A DNA stretch of 64,000 nt, from contig CM037794.1 of NCBI GenBank assembly GCA_021229015.1, positions 42,613,126 to 42,677,125 on the forward strand. The letters are read 5' to 3'. The stretch's first letter is position 1. Each line of letters starts with the position of its first letter. Under the pieces are notes generated by a model. It made no database searches, had not been told where the DNA came from, and saw nothing but the letters and a program-made list of their open reading frames with translations. Positions 46,535-58,760 of the stretch are shown piece by piece. Position numbers and translations under genes: made by a program. The DNA is from Solen grandis. Its lineage: Eukaryota; Mollusca; Bivalvia; Adapedonta; Solenidae.

Positions 46535-47131
46535 AGAGTCTCTATCGCGTCATCATCGGTTTTTGCTTAAATGAACAGAATTAAACCTGATCAGTCAGAA
46601 AAATTAGCTTTCACATCGTAGACCCAAAAACCTAATTTTGTATTACAAACTGAATGCAAATGACCACAGGTTGAGTCTTCCATCTGAAGCATCATTCACA
46701 TGTAAGTGTGACCTTGACCATGGGGCCAGGGATCCAACGTTTGAATGTTATGCGCTTCAATTCATTTTGGCAAGTCTTACTGCCAAATCAGTGGAGAATC
46801 ATTTGATCCAGAAATAAGCCCGGACAAGCAAATCAAACACTATTTGCATCTTCACCTCAAAGTGTCTTCACCTTTAAGTATGACCATAACCTTAGAGCCA
46901 GGACCAAATTAAAAATCCAACACCATTACTTTTCATCTCTAAGTGTTTCATTGAACTTCGAGCTAGGGACCCAACACTTGAATGCAACACTTCCTCGCAC
47001 TAAGGTAAAGATTACTGCATTTTAAAAGCCTGCAATCTATGTACAGTCTAGTTACAGTCCAGTTGAATATTGAAATTAAAAGGAAAAATAAAAAAGAGGA
47101 CCAAGATGACCCTAAAGACGCTCACCTGAGA
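46535..47131 (+). repeat. Upstream part of nested repeat, with second palindromic head
   Basis: It begins ctagagtctctatcgcg..cggtttttgc, which recurs in altered form at 47165 and 49201. The middle is a tandem-like stretch with aagtgtgaccttgaccatggggccagggatccaac and partial copies. It ends at 47093-47131 with agaggaccaagatgaccct and gctcacctgag, a diverged version of the palindromic head at 27231. Confidence 0.6.
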
Positions 47132-47164
47132 AAAACTGCCTTCATTATATAAACAAGTTACTAA

Positions 47165-50100
47165 ACTAGAATCACTAACGCGACAGCATCAGTTTTCGTG
47201 GATAAAACAGTCTTTGGTGCCTAGTAATGCTACAAAATTTCTTTTAGTAAAGTATAGAAATTGCATGATTCGAACATTAAATTTCAAGTTTGAAGCATAA
47301 AAACTTATTTACAATTGATCAACAATATATCAAACTGTGATCTGTCATAAAATAACCAATTCCTGCCCAATTTTTTAAAACCATAACATCGCTGGAAAGA
47401 GCTCTTTAAGCACCTAGAATTTTGTCCATATTATCTCAGTAAATATTTTAGTTTTTAGTTTTGGAGCTATTTTGAGCCAAGAAAAAACCTATTATCTTAA
47501 TATGACCTTGGCCATTGCATTTTTTATTTTTTCAAAGTGTGAGACTCTTTGAATCATAAAACTACATTACCTGTGAAAAAAATGATGAAGATTGAATAAA
47601 AAATAAAGTAAAAAAACCCTAAAAAGTCACGTTTTTGAAATTTTGATTTTTTTTCTTCAAAAATATGTGAAGTCTGATCGCATCCTGTGGACAAACCATA
47701 CATACCCTAAATTCGTCAACCCATATATTGTGTGCGTATATGTCTTATTATTCATATGCAGCAAACAGAATTCTTCTATCAAATCTCAAACAAAAAATTG
47801 TAGGTTTTTCGTAGACCTACTCTCATATGCACAGTTTTTTTGGAGGTTCGAACTTTCAACATTCCGTAGCTCAAAATTATTCAGCCATTCGTACGCGAAC
47901 CCTATCATAATTTCTTAGGCTATCAACAAGGAACATAATGTAACAAACCGCATTTTGATCAGACTTCAACTTTTTGAGTTATAAGCAAAAAGTGATTTCA
48001 AGCAAAGCGCCCACAATGGGCAAAATGAGAAAGAAAATTGAGTAAAATTTACCATTAGGTACCTCGCAATGCAGTTAATAGTTCAATCAAGTATACAAGT
48101 CGCTCTAGTCGAACATTCTATTTCTTATATATCACAAATTGAAGCATACAAACTGATTTACAATTATTTCAAAAAAAGGATCAAACTTTGGACTGCCGTA
48201 AAATGACCAAATCAAGTCCCATCTTCAAAAACAAAACATCACTGGAAAGAGCTCTTCAAGAACTAAAACTTTTGTTCATATACTTGCAATGAAGTAGTTT
48301 TAGTTTTGAAGCTATTTGGGGCCGAATGAAAACACAATAATTGTAATATGACCTTGACCTTTTCATTTTTTTAATCTTTTTAACCGCGAGACTCTTTCAA
48401 ACATAACAATACATATCATGTGAAGAAATCATTAAGAATGAACAAAAAATAAAGTCTGGAGCGACAAAAACATATTATGAAGTTCTATTTTTTCCTAAAT
48501 TTTAGTGAAGTTTGACTGTTTCTAGAAGACAAACCACGCATTTCTCAAATTCGCCACCCCATATATTTTGTGCGTATATGTCTTGCAAATCGTATGCAGC
48601 AAACTGAATTCTTCTATCTGATCTCAAATAAAAATGGGAAGGATTTTCGTAGACCTACTCTCATTTGTCCACATTTTTGCAAGATTCGAACTTTCAACCT
48701 CTCTAGAACAGTTTTTTTCCAGTTACTCGATGCTAAGAAATCGACCATATTTTATTGGGCTGTGATCTAGAAACAAAATTAAAAAAAAAACGCACCAAAA
48801 TCAGACTTCATCTTATTGAGTTATTAGCAAAAGAGTGATTACATATGTTGCGCCCCCTAGTGGCTGAATCAGAAACAAAAGAGAAAAAATTAATCCTTAG
48901 GCACAGGTTCAGAAACATGTGACTGCTTGTCTTCAATTTCATTACTGTAGCTTTCGTAATCTTGCCGCTAGGGCGTGTACAAAAAATAGAGGGAATGCCT
49001 CACTATGTGACTAGTTGTATAACAAACACGTCAGATATTGACATACCATCAACATTTTTCATTGTTTTCTTTCGGTTCCTTCATATAATAATAATTCACA
49101 CGTTCAGAAATATGTGACTGCTTGTCTTCAAATTCATTACTGTAGCTTTCGTAATCTGGCCGCTAGGGCGTGTACAAAAAATGGAGGGAAGAAAAAAAAA
49201 CTAGAACCGCAAGCGGTATCTCGGTTTTCGCTTTTAACCTAATCAGCTTGAACACTTTATTTCAACTGAGCCACAATTTTCAATATGAAACAGAACGCAA
49301 AAGAAAACGCATTGAAAAAGGACTTCAAGTTCTTGAGTTATAAGCAATTAAGCATGGAGCGCTCTCCCCATCGAAATCTTGACGTAATTACTTTAGTACA
49401 GATCATGTGATTAAATGTTTACAATTATAAGAATTTAACGTTTCTCATCAAGCTGCAATCATTTGCCAAATGTAGTGAAGAGGCGATAGCCTAACAAATG
49501 TGGGGTTCATGTAACTCCTCATTTTGCACATAACCTTTGTTATGGAAATCTTTAAATATGTCAAGAAATTGGGGGTTTAAACTCTAGAAAACGATATTTG
49601 TGTTCTGCGTATATATTTCATTGTGAAGAAAACTTGTGTACGGTCGCTGTGAAACATTAGAACTTTCAGCTAATTACATGCGAGTAACTCTTCTAGCGCA
49701 AATATTTTCCAATACCCGATACTTGAAATCAATCTATATTCTATTGTGCTGTCAACAAGGAACAGAATGCTGAAAACCGCATTTGAATCAGACTTCAACT
49801 TTTGAGTCATAAGCAGAAGAGTGATTTCAAGCACAGCACCCCCTAGCGACCAAATGAAAAACAAAATTGATTAAAAAATTACCATAAGGTACAAGAAATG
49901 CAGCAAATAGTTTATTTATGTATAGAATATATATGGGTCAGATATTCTTTTTCTTAAATGTCACAATTTGAAGCATAAAATCTGATTTACAATTGTTCAA
50001 AAAAGGATCAAAATTAGGACTGCCGTCAAATAATCAAATCACGCCCGATCTTCAAAAACTAAACACCACTGGAAAGAGCTCTTCGAGAACTTGCGCTATT

Positions 50101-52735
50101 TTGGGCCGAAGAAAAAACAATAATCGTAATATGACCTTGACCTTTGTGTTATGTTCCCTTCTTTTACTTTTTTAAATTGTGATGCTTTTTTAATCATAAA
50201 ACTACATAACCTGTGAAAAAGTCATGAAGACTGAACAAAAAATAAAATAAAGAGCGATAAAAAAACCCTAAAAAGTCACGTTTTTGAAATTTTGATTTCC
50301 TCAAATATAAGTGAAGTTTGACCGCATACTGTGGACGAACCATACATACTCTAAATTCGACAACCCATTTATATAAAAAATTTTTATATGTTTTGCAAAT
50401 CATATGTAGCAAACAGAAATCTTCTATTTTATCTCAAACAAAAAAGGCAGGTTTTCGTATAACTTCTCTTATTTGAATAGTTTTTCGCAAAGTTCGATCA
50501 TTCAACCTCTTCTAGCGCAAATATTTTCCCCGTACTCGATGCTTTGAAATACATCATATTCTGTTGTGCTGTCAACAAGGAAGGAAATGCTGAAGACCGC
50601 ATTTGAATCATACTTCAACTCTTTGAGTTATAAGCAAAAGAGTGATTTTAAGCGAAGCGCCCCCTAGCGGCAAAATGGGAAACAAAATTGATCAAATGCT
50701 TTCTATTAGGTACCTAGAAATGCAGCAAATAGTTCAGATGAGTATACTATATGCATGGGTGGAACATTCTGTTTTTTAAATGTCACAATTTGAAGGATAC
50801 AAACTGATTTACCGTTGTTCTAAAAATGATTAAACTTTGGACTGTAAAATGACCAAATCAAGTCCCATCATCAAAACATAAACCTCACCGGAAAGAGCTC
50901 TTCAAGAACTTAAACATTTGATATATACTCCCGATAAAATATTTTCAATTTTGTAGCTTTTTGGGCCGAGGAAAAAAAATTCTCGAATATGACATTGACA
51001 TTTGCATTTTTTTTTTAAAAATCTGACGTCCTTTCAAACCCAACACTTCATAACATGTGAAAATTTCCCGAAGAATGAACAAAACAATTAGGTCAGGGGC
51101 GATAAAAACATATTTTTTAAATTTTGATTTTTCCTTAATTTTATTAAGTTTGACCGTTTCTGGAGGACAAACCATGCATTTCTTAAATTCGCCACCCGAT
51201 CTATTTTGTGCGTATCTATCTTGTAAATTGTATACAGCAAGCAGAATTCTTCTATCTGATCTCTAACAAAATTGGATAGGTTTTTCAAAGACCTACCCTC
51301 ATTTGCAAATTTTTTTCAAGGTTCAAACTTACAACCTTCCGCAGCAAAATGACTTTCAACTATGCATACCCTCGAAAACTATCATATTTCATTAGACTAT
51401 CAACATGGAACCTAATGCTGAAAATCGCATTTCAATCAGACTTCAACGTTTTGAGTTACTAGCAAAAGAGTGATTTCAAGAAAAGCGAACCCTAGAGGCA
51501 AAATTGATTAAACTTTTACCATAAGGAACCTAGTAATGCAGCAAATAGTTCAATCAAGTATATAAGTCGCACAAGTCAAACATTCTATTTCTTATATATC
51601 ACAATTTGAAGCATAAAACCTGATTTACAATTTTTCTAAAAGGATCAAATTTTGGACTGTCGAAAATGACCATAGCAAGTCCGATCTTCAAAAACTAAAC
51701 ACCACAGGAAAGAGCCCTTTAAGAACTTAAACTTTTGTAAATATACTCTCAATGAAATATTTTTGTTTTTGTTTTGGAGCTATTTGGGGCCGAATGAAAA
51801 CACAATAGTCGTAATATGACCTTAACCTTTTAATTTTTTGTTAACTTTTTAATTGTGAGGCCCTTTCAAATATAACAATGCATAGCGTGTGAAAATTTCA
51901 TTAAGAATGAACAGAAAATAAAGTCAGGAGCGACAAAAAAACATTTTATTTTTTTTTAATTTTAATTTTTCCTAAATTTAGTGAAGTTTGAACGTTTACT
52001 TTCAATGAAATATTTTTAATTTTAGAACTATTTGGGGCCGAATAAAAACACAATAATCGTAATGTGACCTTGACCTTTGCATTTTTTAAAACTTTTTTAA
52101 GTGTGAGGCCCTTTCAAACATAACAATATATAACGTGTTAATGTTTCTTGAAGAATGAACAGAAAATAAAGTCAGGAGCGACAAAAACATGTTTTTGAAA
52201 TTTTATCTTTTCCTAAATTTTAGTGAAGTTTGACTGTTTCTAGAAGACACACCATGCATTGCTCAAATTCGCCACCCATATATATTGTGTGTATATGTCT
52301 TGCAAATCGTATGCAGAAAACAGAACTCTTCTATCTGATCTCTAACAAAAATGGGTAGGTTTTTCGTAGACCTACCCTCATTTGTTCGCTTTTTTTTTTT
52401 TACAAGGTTCGAACTTTAAACCTCTCCTAGAACTATTTTTTTCCCGTACTCGATGCCGAGATATCCATCATATTTGATTGGGCTGTCAACAAGGAAAATT
52501 CTATAAAAAACCGCATCTAAACTAGGCTTCAAATTTTGAGTTATTAGCAATAGAGTGATTACATGCATAGCGCCCCCTAGCAGCTAAATCAGAAAAAAAG
52601 TGAAAAGTTTGACCATTTAGGCACAAGTTCAGATAAATGTGATTTCATGCCCAAAATTTTATAGCTGTAGCTTTTCTCATCTGGCCGCTATGTTGGCTAC
52701 AAAATGGGTGGAATTGGAAAAATAATAATAATAAA
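47165..52735 (+). repeat. ~820-bp tandem repeat array (about 6 units)
   Basis: Units are marked by ctggaaagagctcttcaagaac near 47393, 48241, 50069, 50887 and 51703; a partial unit starts near 51990. Adjacent spacings are about 848, 818 and 816 bases. The longer step at 48241-50069 contains an extra start (49201) and a terminus copy. Each unit carries tttggggccga, gtaatatgaccttgacctt, agtgaagtttgac, tttcgtagacctac, tattgtgcg/tgtcaacaaggaa, gagttat-agcaaaagagtgatt and gcgccccctagcgg in the same order. Open frames inside are broken shadows of the repeat. Confidence 0.85.
48901..49190 (+). repeat. Duplicated unit terminus inside the array
   Basis: The 95-base stretch ggttcagaaacatgtgactg, cttgtcttcaa.ttcattact, gtagctttcgtaatct, ggccgctagggcgtgtac occurs at 48901-48995 and again at 49098-49190. 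The AAT-flanked terminus copy 2 (48997-49095) lies between them. Confidence 0.8.
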
Positions 52736-52810
52736 AAAAAAAAAAAAAAAAAAAAAATCAACAGAAGAACAATAAGTTTTCTGACTGCGAGGTGCGAAAA
52801 CCTAATAAAA
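52733..52810 (+). repeat. Poly-A plus terminal hairpin of the nested repeat
   Basis: AAT/poly-A sequence is followed by atcaacagaagaacaataag and an imperfect hairpin that ends gcgaaaacct. The same motif recurs at 53964-54012 and 54026-54066. Confidence 0.7.
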
Positions 52811-53960
52811 AATAATAAAACAAGTATTTAATATACTTTAATTAAGAAACTTATAAATGAAAATATATGCAAAACACATTTCAAAGACTCTAATGTTATG
52901 ATAGGTTATAAAAGTATTGTTAATAATTGTAAAAAACATGTCTAATTTTGGTAGTGAACAATGATGAATGGCAATTTAAAAAAAGTTATTATTAAAAATC
53001 GTAAAACAAAATGTACAGTAAAGAATGACTAGACTATTATACAAAAGACACGACTGCCATTATCGTAAAAGGCTTACCTGCACCATAAAAAATTGTAAAA
53101 ATTAAAATGATTAAAATCAGAATATGAAATGATTTGATATAACAAATATTTCAGAGTACCTCCAAATGTTCTTATTTAAAAGCAGTGTAATGTTATAAAT
53201 TATCCTATGAACTATAAAATAATCTATGATAATCCGCTGCATAAAACCTAATTTAGTTCCAGGCTGATCATGTAATGAGCAGTTATCTGCTCGTTGTAGT
53301 TAGGACATACAATTTTTTCTTCACCTTTATTTTATTTCTTACTGACAAAAGCTTGTTCAGGTCTGATTTTATCAGTTGTAAACTGTATCAAAATAGTTTA
53401 TACAGGCATATACATTAATGATCAGCACCTTAAAGCATAGATTCATTGATAAAGGACTTCTAGAACATTCCGAGGAAAAGCGCGCAAAAGACCGACGCAC
53501 AACAAATTTAGTACGCTCTAGAAATAGTTCAGTATTTTTTCTATGAAATATACTTATTTATAGACGGTAATACAAAAAATTATATCTGTAAATAGGCTTG
53601 TTTGATATTTGTTCATATCATTATTGCATATGACAATAATGATATAAAAGCGTTATTAGTTGTTTTGGTTTTGGCGAATTAATTTTCAATGAGAGCATCT
53701 CGGCAGGCTGGAAAAGGATTGTATTTAACTTACTGAAATCACTTTCATGTTTACATCAAAAAGAAAAGTAATAACACCAAGCTGAATGATATATACAAGC
53801 TGCACCCCTTATTTACAGTAATTTTATAGTCCATAACGATGCGTTAACCAATAACAGGAGTCCTTTTATTCAGCTTAGAATTATTTACCGCTGTTAGCGT
53901 ACATTTGATTGGTTTAAGATGCGAGTTGAAATCGAAATTATACAGCTACGCCGAAAAATA
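52811..53960. other. Unassigned 1.1 kb between terminal hairpins
   Basis: No relation to the ~820-bp units and no coding segment was recognised. Confidence 0.4.
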
Positions 53961-53963
53961 AAA

Positions 53964-54066
53964 TCAACAGAAGAAGAACAATAGGTTTTCGCACTGCGAG
54001 ATGCGAAAACCTAAAAAAAGTCAGGAGAAGAACAATAGGTTTTTGCTCTCAGAGCAGCAAAAACTT
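53964..54066 (+). repeat. Two terminal hairpins (Helitron-like 3' ends)
   Basis: AGGTTTTCGCA (53983-53993) is perfectly inverted as TGCGAAAACCT (54002-54012). A second hairpin, GTTTTTGCTC..GAGCAGCAAAAAC, follows at 54040-54063. Both are preceded by agaagaacaatag and followed by A-rich sequence. Short GC-capped hairpins at the end of repeated non-coding units fit the 3' end of Helitron/Helentron-type elements, but the CTRR-plus-host-T rule cannot be confirmed here. Confidence 0.5.
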
Positions 54067-54339
54067 AATTATAATAATATATTTAAGCAAGGGTTATCAT
54101 CGGTTAACTGTAACTCAATTTGTACAGCTTCTTTTTAACTAATGCTAAAACAAACACTATGCAATTTTTGTATCATGGTATATATCATTTTTATTTAATC
54201 ATTTCCTTTTTTTTTGCACCAGTCTCCTAAGTAAGCTGCTCTATATACAAAGGCAACACATGAGTCCCCTACTGGTGAGGTACATAATTTTCCCATTACC
54301 AAAGTATTTTGGTTAGAAGAAAAATAAAAAAAAATAAAG

Positions 54340-54763
54340 AAGCTGAAAATGATGTGCATAATCTCCATACAGCCATCTATCCATATTTCAAGTTTCATAA
54401 AAAACACTTCAGTACTTTTTGAATTATCACAAAATATTGTTTTATTTGTCATATTTAAAGTATATATGTTTTCATTGCAATCAGATATTTCAACCTAGGA
54501 GGAAATAAAAAAAAAGACGTGCATTATCTCCATACTGCCATATATCCATATTTCAAGTTTCATAAAAATATCTTCAGCACTTTTTGAGTTATCACAATAT
54601 ATTGCTTTATTTGCCACATTTCAAGTCTTTTTGTTGTCATAGCAACCAGATTTTTCAACCTAGGAAGAAAAAAAAATATCTTCAGTACTTTTTGAGTTAT
54701 CATGGGATCCAGTTTTTGCGGACGGACGGACGGACTGACTGACAGACAGACGAACGGACGGAG
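54340..54763 (+). repeat. ~175-bp tandem repeat (2.5 units) ending in (GGAC)n
   Basis: Units contain gtgcat.atctccatac.gcc, atatccatatttcaagtttc, ataaaaa.a.cttcag.ac, tttttga.ttatcac and ttcaacctaggagg; they start near 54352, 54519 and 54688. The array ends with tttttgcggacggacggacgg and a gacagacag run, then cctatagttcccccgg. Confidence 0.8.
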
Positions 54764-55464
54764 AGCAAACCTATAGTTCCCCCGGACTAAAAAGCATTTT
54801 TTTTTGTAAATTATTTTTTACCTCGTTATTTATTTAATAGGAGTAATACCTGGCATAAAATGACATAAAGTTACATTTTGTCTCCCCCTGTCAAATATTA
54901 ATACCTTGTTCTTAAATCAAAACTAAACATGACATATATGCCTTTGAAGAGTCATTGCTTTAAATCAATAAAAAATAAACAAAAACAATATACGAGTACA
55001 TGTATATGTATTTAATATGATAAATGATATCAGGAATATTCATTGATTTCCAATGTATTTATTTTCAAGATCTACATGAGGTCTATTGGATAATATAACT
55101 TATTATTTTTGAAGAACGAGTAAATGCTGTTCACTGCCAGGCCATATTAAAGATGCTCAATTCGTGTATATCCCTGAATCTAACGTAAGAATCGAATATC
55201 TATGCATTTAAGCTAGATAATGCATAAAGCAGAAACACAGGATATCAAAAGTGTTCAAATTCTGCTTTGTGGGTTACTTGCATGTTTAAGTAGCTTAAAT
55301 GATAAAATAGCAATATACTGGGTATAAATTATCTTGGTATGCTAAATAGCAATTCAATTTTACTATAAAATAAGTTATAAGCTTAATAATAATAAACGTA
55401 AGGCAATTCTGTACCAAAGATTACATTGAAATGTGCATTTGGTTGTTAATGGTTTTCAGTACGT
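54764..55464. other. Unassigned sequence
   Basis: No coding or repeat structure was recognised before the TTAA-flanked transposon. Confidence 0.4.
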
Positions 55465-55634
55465 ACTTAAGGCTCTGGAACTGTAATGAACTTCGGCAAA
55501 CCCCGACACTCGGAAATGTCCGTGTTTGCCGAATGATCCGTAATCGTTAATTATCGTCGATTTCCGGTTTATTCTATTTTTAGTAATTTCCTATCATTTG
55601 GTGGGGTTTTCCGATACGTAGTTGGGTAATCAAA

Positions 55635-55880
55635 ATGGCTGAAACTGGTGTTCAGCGACGCGACTTGCGAGGTCGTTTCAGCAAAGCTTGCGCTGTAAAG
55701 GCCAAGAAGTGTAAAATTGAAGTCGAACATAATTATTGTGTTGGGACTGTGTGTACACGCAAAGACTGTAATGTCTCATATTGTTGCGCACAGAGGTATT
55801 TGTTAACACAGCCTATATGCTCGCCCTCTGACTTACCCCATATTTATAAGCAGAGGTTTCCTTCAGAAAAAACTGATTAA
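55635..55880 (+). CDS. 81-residue open frame inside the TTAA transposon, unknown function
   Basis: The frame starts at an ATG in good context (caaaatggct) 165 bases inside the left TIR. The first half is basic and protein-like (MAETGVQRRDLRGRFSKACA, then VKAKKCKIEVEHN). The second half holds six cysteines, among them YCVGTVCTRKDCNVSYCC. It may be the N-terminal remnant, or first exon, of a transposase or of a captured gene. No catalytic core or DDE motif was found in the rest of the element, so the copy is probably non-autonomous. Family not recognised. Confidence 0.45.
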   Translation: MAETGVQRRDLRGRFSKACAVKAKKCKIEVEHNYCVGTVCTRKDCNVSYCCAQRYLLTQPICSPSDLPHIYKQRFPSEKTD

Positions 55881-56907
55881 AATCAGTAATGGTTAACAAA
55901 CTATCAACAGAAGGACATGTGCTATCTGTAAGCAACACTTTATAAACAGTTGATGTAGGTATGAATGGAAATGTCAAAGTAACAAAATAATGAGAGTAAT
56001 GCAAAAAACAACACCCCCCCCAAAAAAAAAAAAAAAAAAAAAAAAAACAACTCTGGAGCAGACACAAATGTACCTTTAAAGGGAGGTAATAATAAATACA
56101 AATTAAACTGAGATGAAAAATATGGAGACTTAAGAAAGCCTTCACATGACCCTCTACACCATTTGTAGTAAATGTGATATTCATGTATGTTATTAACAGA
56201 CACATCTTGGACCATTGGATGAGCAGATATGATATTACATGTATATACTGAATGTTCACCCTTATTTGTGTTTTTGAAGTTTAAAACTCATTTTTGTATC
56301 ATATATAGATGATTTTTTGATTTAAAGATTTACTATTTAATTAATACTGACTATTTTGACGTCATTTTTCGCTTGGAGTTTCATTATAGTCACCTTATAT
56401 AACTTGCTATTATTTTCTTTTGGAACGGTAAAACTTCTATTGAATCTCATATTATGTAGAATTATTATTGCAGAAAATTTTAAAAGTTGTTTCATGTCTT
56501 AAACTTAATCCATACTTGAGATATTTAGCTTTAAAGATAGTTGAAGTTTTTAAACATGACAGAAAAACTGGAAAATTTGCATGTGAGTATATGTATATAA
56601 AACTCTATATCTTGAAAAATATTTGTCCAAAGCTCAATTCTATTGATTTTAATTAATATTTAGTTGTTGTAAAACAGGAAAATGGGTTAAAATATGAACA
56701 TAAAACAGTTGTTTATAAAAAAAAGTGTACTTTTTTTATTTTTTACCCTTGTATTATTTCGACCATTTCTGAACATTAAGGGAAAATACATAAAAATGTC
56801 AATAACTTTAGTTATAAACGGTAAATTTAAATAAAAAATCACCATACAATGTGTTTTATAGTATAGATTCAGGAAATAATATCATTTTTAGGATTTTGGA
56901 AGGTCAC
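55881..56907. other. Non-coding interior of the TTAA transposon
   Basis: Contains a C8/A25 run near 56012-56047 and AT-rich sequence. An open frame at 56468-56656 (with LKLNPYLRYLALKIVEVF) has no recognised domain but could be a transposase scrap. Confidence 0.4.
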
Positions 56908-56934
56908 CATTACAGTTCCAGAGCCTTAAGTCAG

Positions 56935-57488
56935 GATCGCACTTCGTATACAAGAGACAGATATAGTGAAGGCCTCATTGAGACACAGTGGAAAAGATAA
57001 TTGACATTATATGACTCCCAATTACAGTACCCTCTTTGATATGTATATAAGTGAAGAGTCATAGCAAAAGAGATATACAAGTATCACGTTTGCAAATCTG
57101 GATTGCCAGCGATTCAAACTACAACATACTAGTCACGAGGTCAAAATTCTAATCATTCGCCTATATTTAATAAAAGATAATTTGTATAAAGAATACGTAC
57201 AACAAGTGTAAATGATAGCACTTTTATCTGCCGCATTTTAATGAGAGCAAAATAATATGCAGTTTAATGCATATCGCAGTCTGCATTTACGCATCACTTT
57301 TACTTTTATTCATTTTAACTTCAAATCATGATTGTAAGACCGGTTTTCATTTTGCCTGGTAAAATAAGTTAAAAACATTCAAGGAAAATATTATTTATGC
57401 TGTCATGAAGATTATAGCTATTTTATCAAAAATGTAAAGACACACTCCTGTCCTTCCAGAGTATTATATAAGAACCCAAACTCACTAT
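56935..57488. other. Unassigned sequence
   Basis: No coding or repeat structure was recognised between the transposon and the segmental duplication. Confidence 0.4.
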
Positions 57489-57914
57489 AATAGAATAATG
57501 CAATTTGATAAAACGTACAGCAGAAGCTTTCGATCACATATCCATTGCCTTAACATATTGTATGCCATTATTGCGATCACTCATATTCACTGCCAAAAAT
57601 CAAATATTCTATTCCGCGCTATATTTAATAACGTGAAGTCATACCAATGTTAAAGATAGCTAGGATCCATAAAAGATTTCTGTAAACCCCCACGCAAATC
57701 ATGGCCTTGGTCTCGTTTTATCATGCAGCAAATTATCGATTTATTTATCGATAGATACTCCTACGCCTAGGAAATGACGCTTCCAAAGCATTATCTTTTC
57801 AAATCATCAATTTCCTGGTATGAATAACAAATATCAACATTATGAATCTATCTGAATATATGCTTTCACGAATATTAACGCGCAATTAATTTTTTTGTTT
57901 ATTGTTTGTTTCTT

Positions 57915-57955
57915 GTGTTTAATGCTCCACCGAGAGTATTTCAGTCAAATTATTT
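57915..57955 (-). repeat. SINE family 4 3'-end fragment
   Basis: gtttaatgctccaccgagag, tatttcagtca is the inverse of the family 4 3' end. It sits between anchors that are nearly adjacent in copy 1 (near 35198), so it was inserted after duplication. Confidence 0.6.
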
Positions 57956-58220
57956 ATAGGCTAAACATTAGTTATATTCCTATGGAAACGCTTGTATCAT
58001 TGATGGCATGGTTATGCGTAGTTATTCCAAACATAGCAATATGTGTTGTCGTCAGTTAAAATATTATGGTACAGAAACAGTTTACGTCTAAAATTCAAAC
58101 AATCATTTTATTTGTTAGGAATATACAATGCAAGTTTTTCATTTACATTATTAATTTGCTTATTCGTATTAGCAGAAGTATAACTAAAATTTTCTGAACT
58201 TATTTTCATCAGTAATCAAA

Positions 58221-58304
58221 TCGAGTGGTGAAGGCGAAACTATGCTAAGTGCAAATATATAAAAATATATAATCACTTAGCCTAGTTTCGCTCTCACCCG
58301 TCGA
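58221..58304. repeat. 84-base long-stem hairpin
   Basis: Arms of 31 bases (58221-58251 and 58274-58304) pair at 26 of 31 positions, with a 22-base AT loop. Paired cores are GCGAAACTA / TAGTTTCGC and GCTAAGTG / CACTTAGC. It could be a small foldback element or a precursor-like hairpin. Confidence 0.7.
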
Positions 58305-58760
58305 AATAATGCTTTTAAGTTATAAGTAATATTTACGCCTTATTTTAATAGTATCAGTAGTAGTAGTATTGGAAGCAGTATCAATATGATAATGAATTCT
58401 AAGAAGATTTGGCAGCTATAGAAGTAACTGTATCATATGAATAAACTGTTAGTTGGTATAAAAATACATTGTAAGGACGAAATCATCTTAAACAAAATTG
58501 TAAATAATTCCCTGCAAAACTCTATGAAAATCCAAAATAAAGATATCATTGATTTTAGCAGTTACTTGTTAATTTAGGTCGATCTTCACCAAATAAAAAA
58601 AAATGGGTTTAAACCAAAAAGACATTTGTTCTCAAAACAATAAATTATAATTGAAGACAAGGATTTCTAATAAAAACCGTAACATTATACTCAACACGTT
58701 AAAGAAGAGTTTCCATCAATTTAGATAGTGAAGTTATTACAAAACAGTGACTTGCTCCTA

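Larger units (their letters stand above)
55467..56929 (+). mobile_element. TTAA-flanked DNA transposon with perfect 18-bp TIRs
   Basis: The left end GGCTCTGGAACTGTAATG (55471-55488) is perfectly inverted at the right end (56908-56925). TTAA stands directly outside both ends (55467-55470 and 56926-56929). The element is 1455 bp between TTAA sites. A subterminal hairpin (TTCGGCAAAC 55492-55501, GTTTGCCGAA 55524-55533) lies just inside the left end. TTAA targets are used by piggyBac and Sola3 families; the TIR sequence does not decide between them. The intact TIRs suggest recent activity. Confidence 0.82.
57489..58760 (+). repeat. Segmental duplication, copy 2 (shorter)
   Basis: Collinear with 34862-37420; see that entry for anchors. 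It lacks the SINE, tandem repeat, TTAA MITE and family 3 SINE of copy 1. It has its own insertion of a SINE fragment (57915-57955) and a hairpin (58221-58304). Divergence is substantial, so the duplication is old. Confidence 0.75.

Noticed and set aside
47643..51288. Open frames within the ~820-bp array
   Set aside because: They recur in altered and broken form in each unit and have no domain, so they are shadows of the repeat.
55813..56259. 148-residue minus-strand frame
   Set aside because: It reads through a long A/T homopolymer and C run in the non-coding interior of the TTAA transposon.
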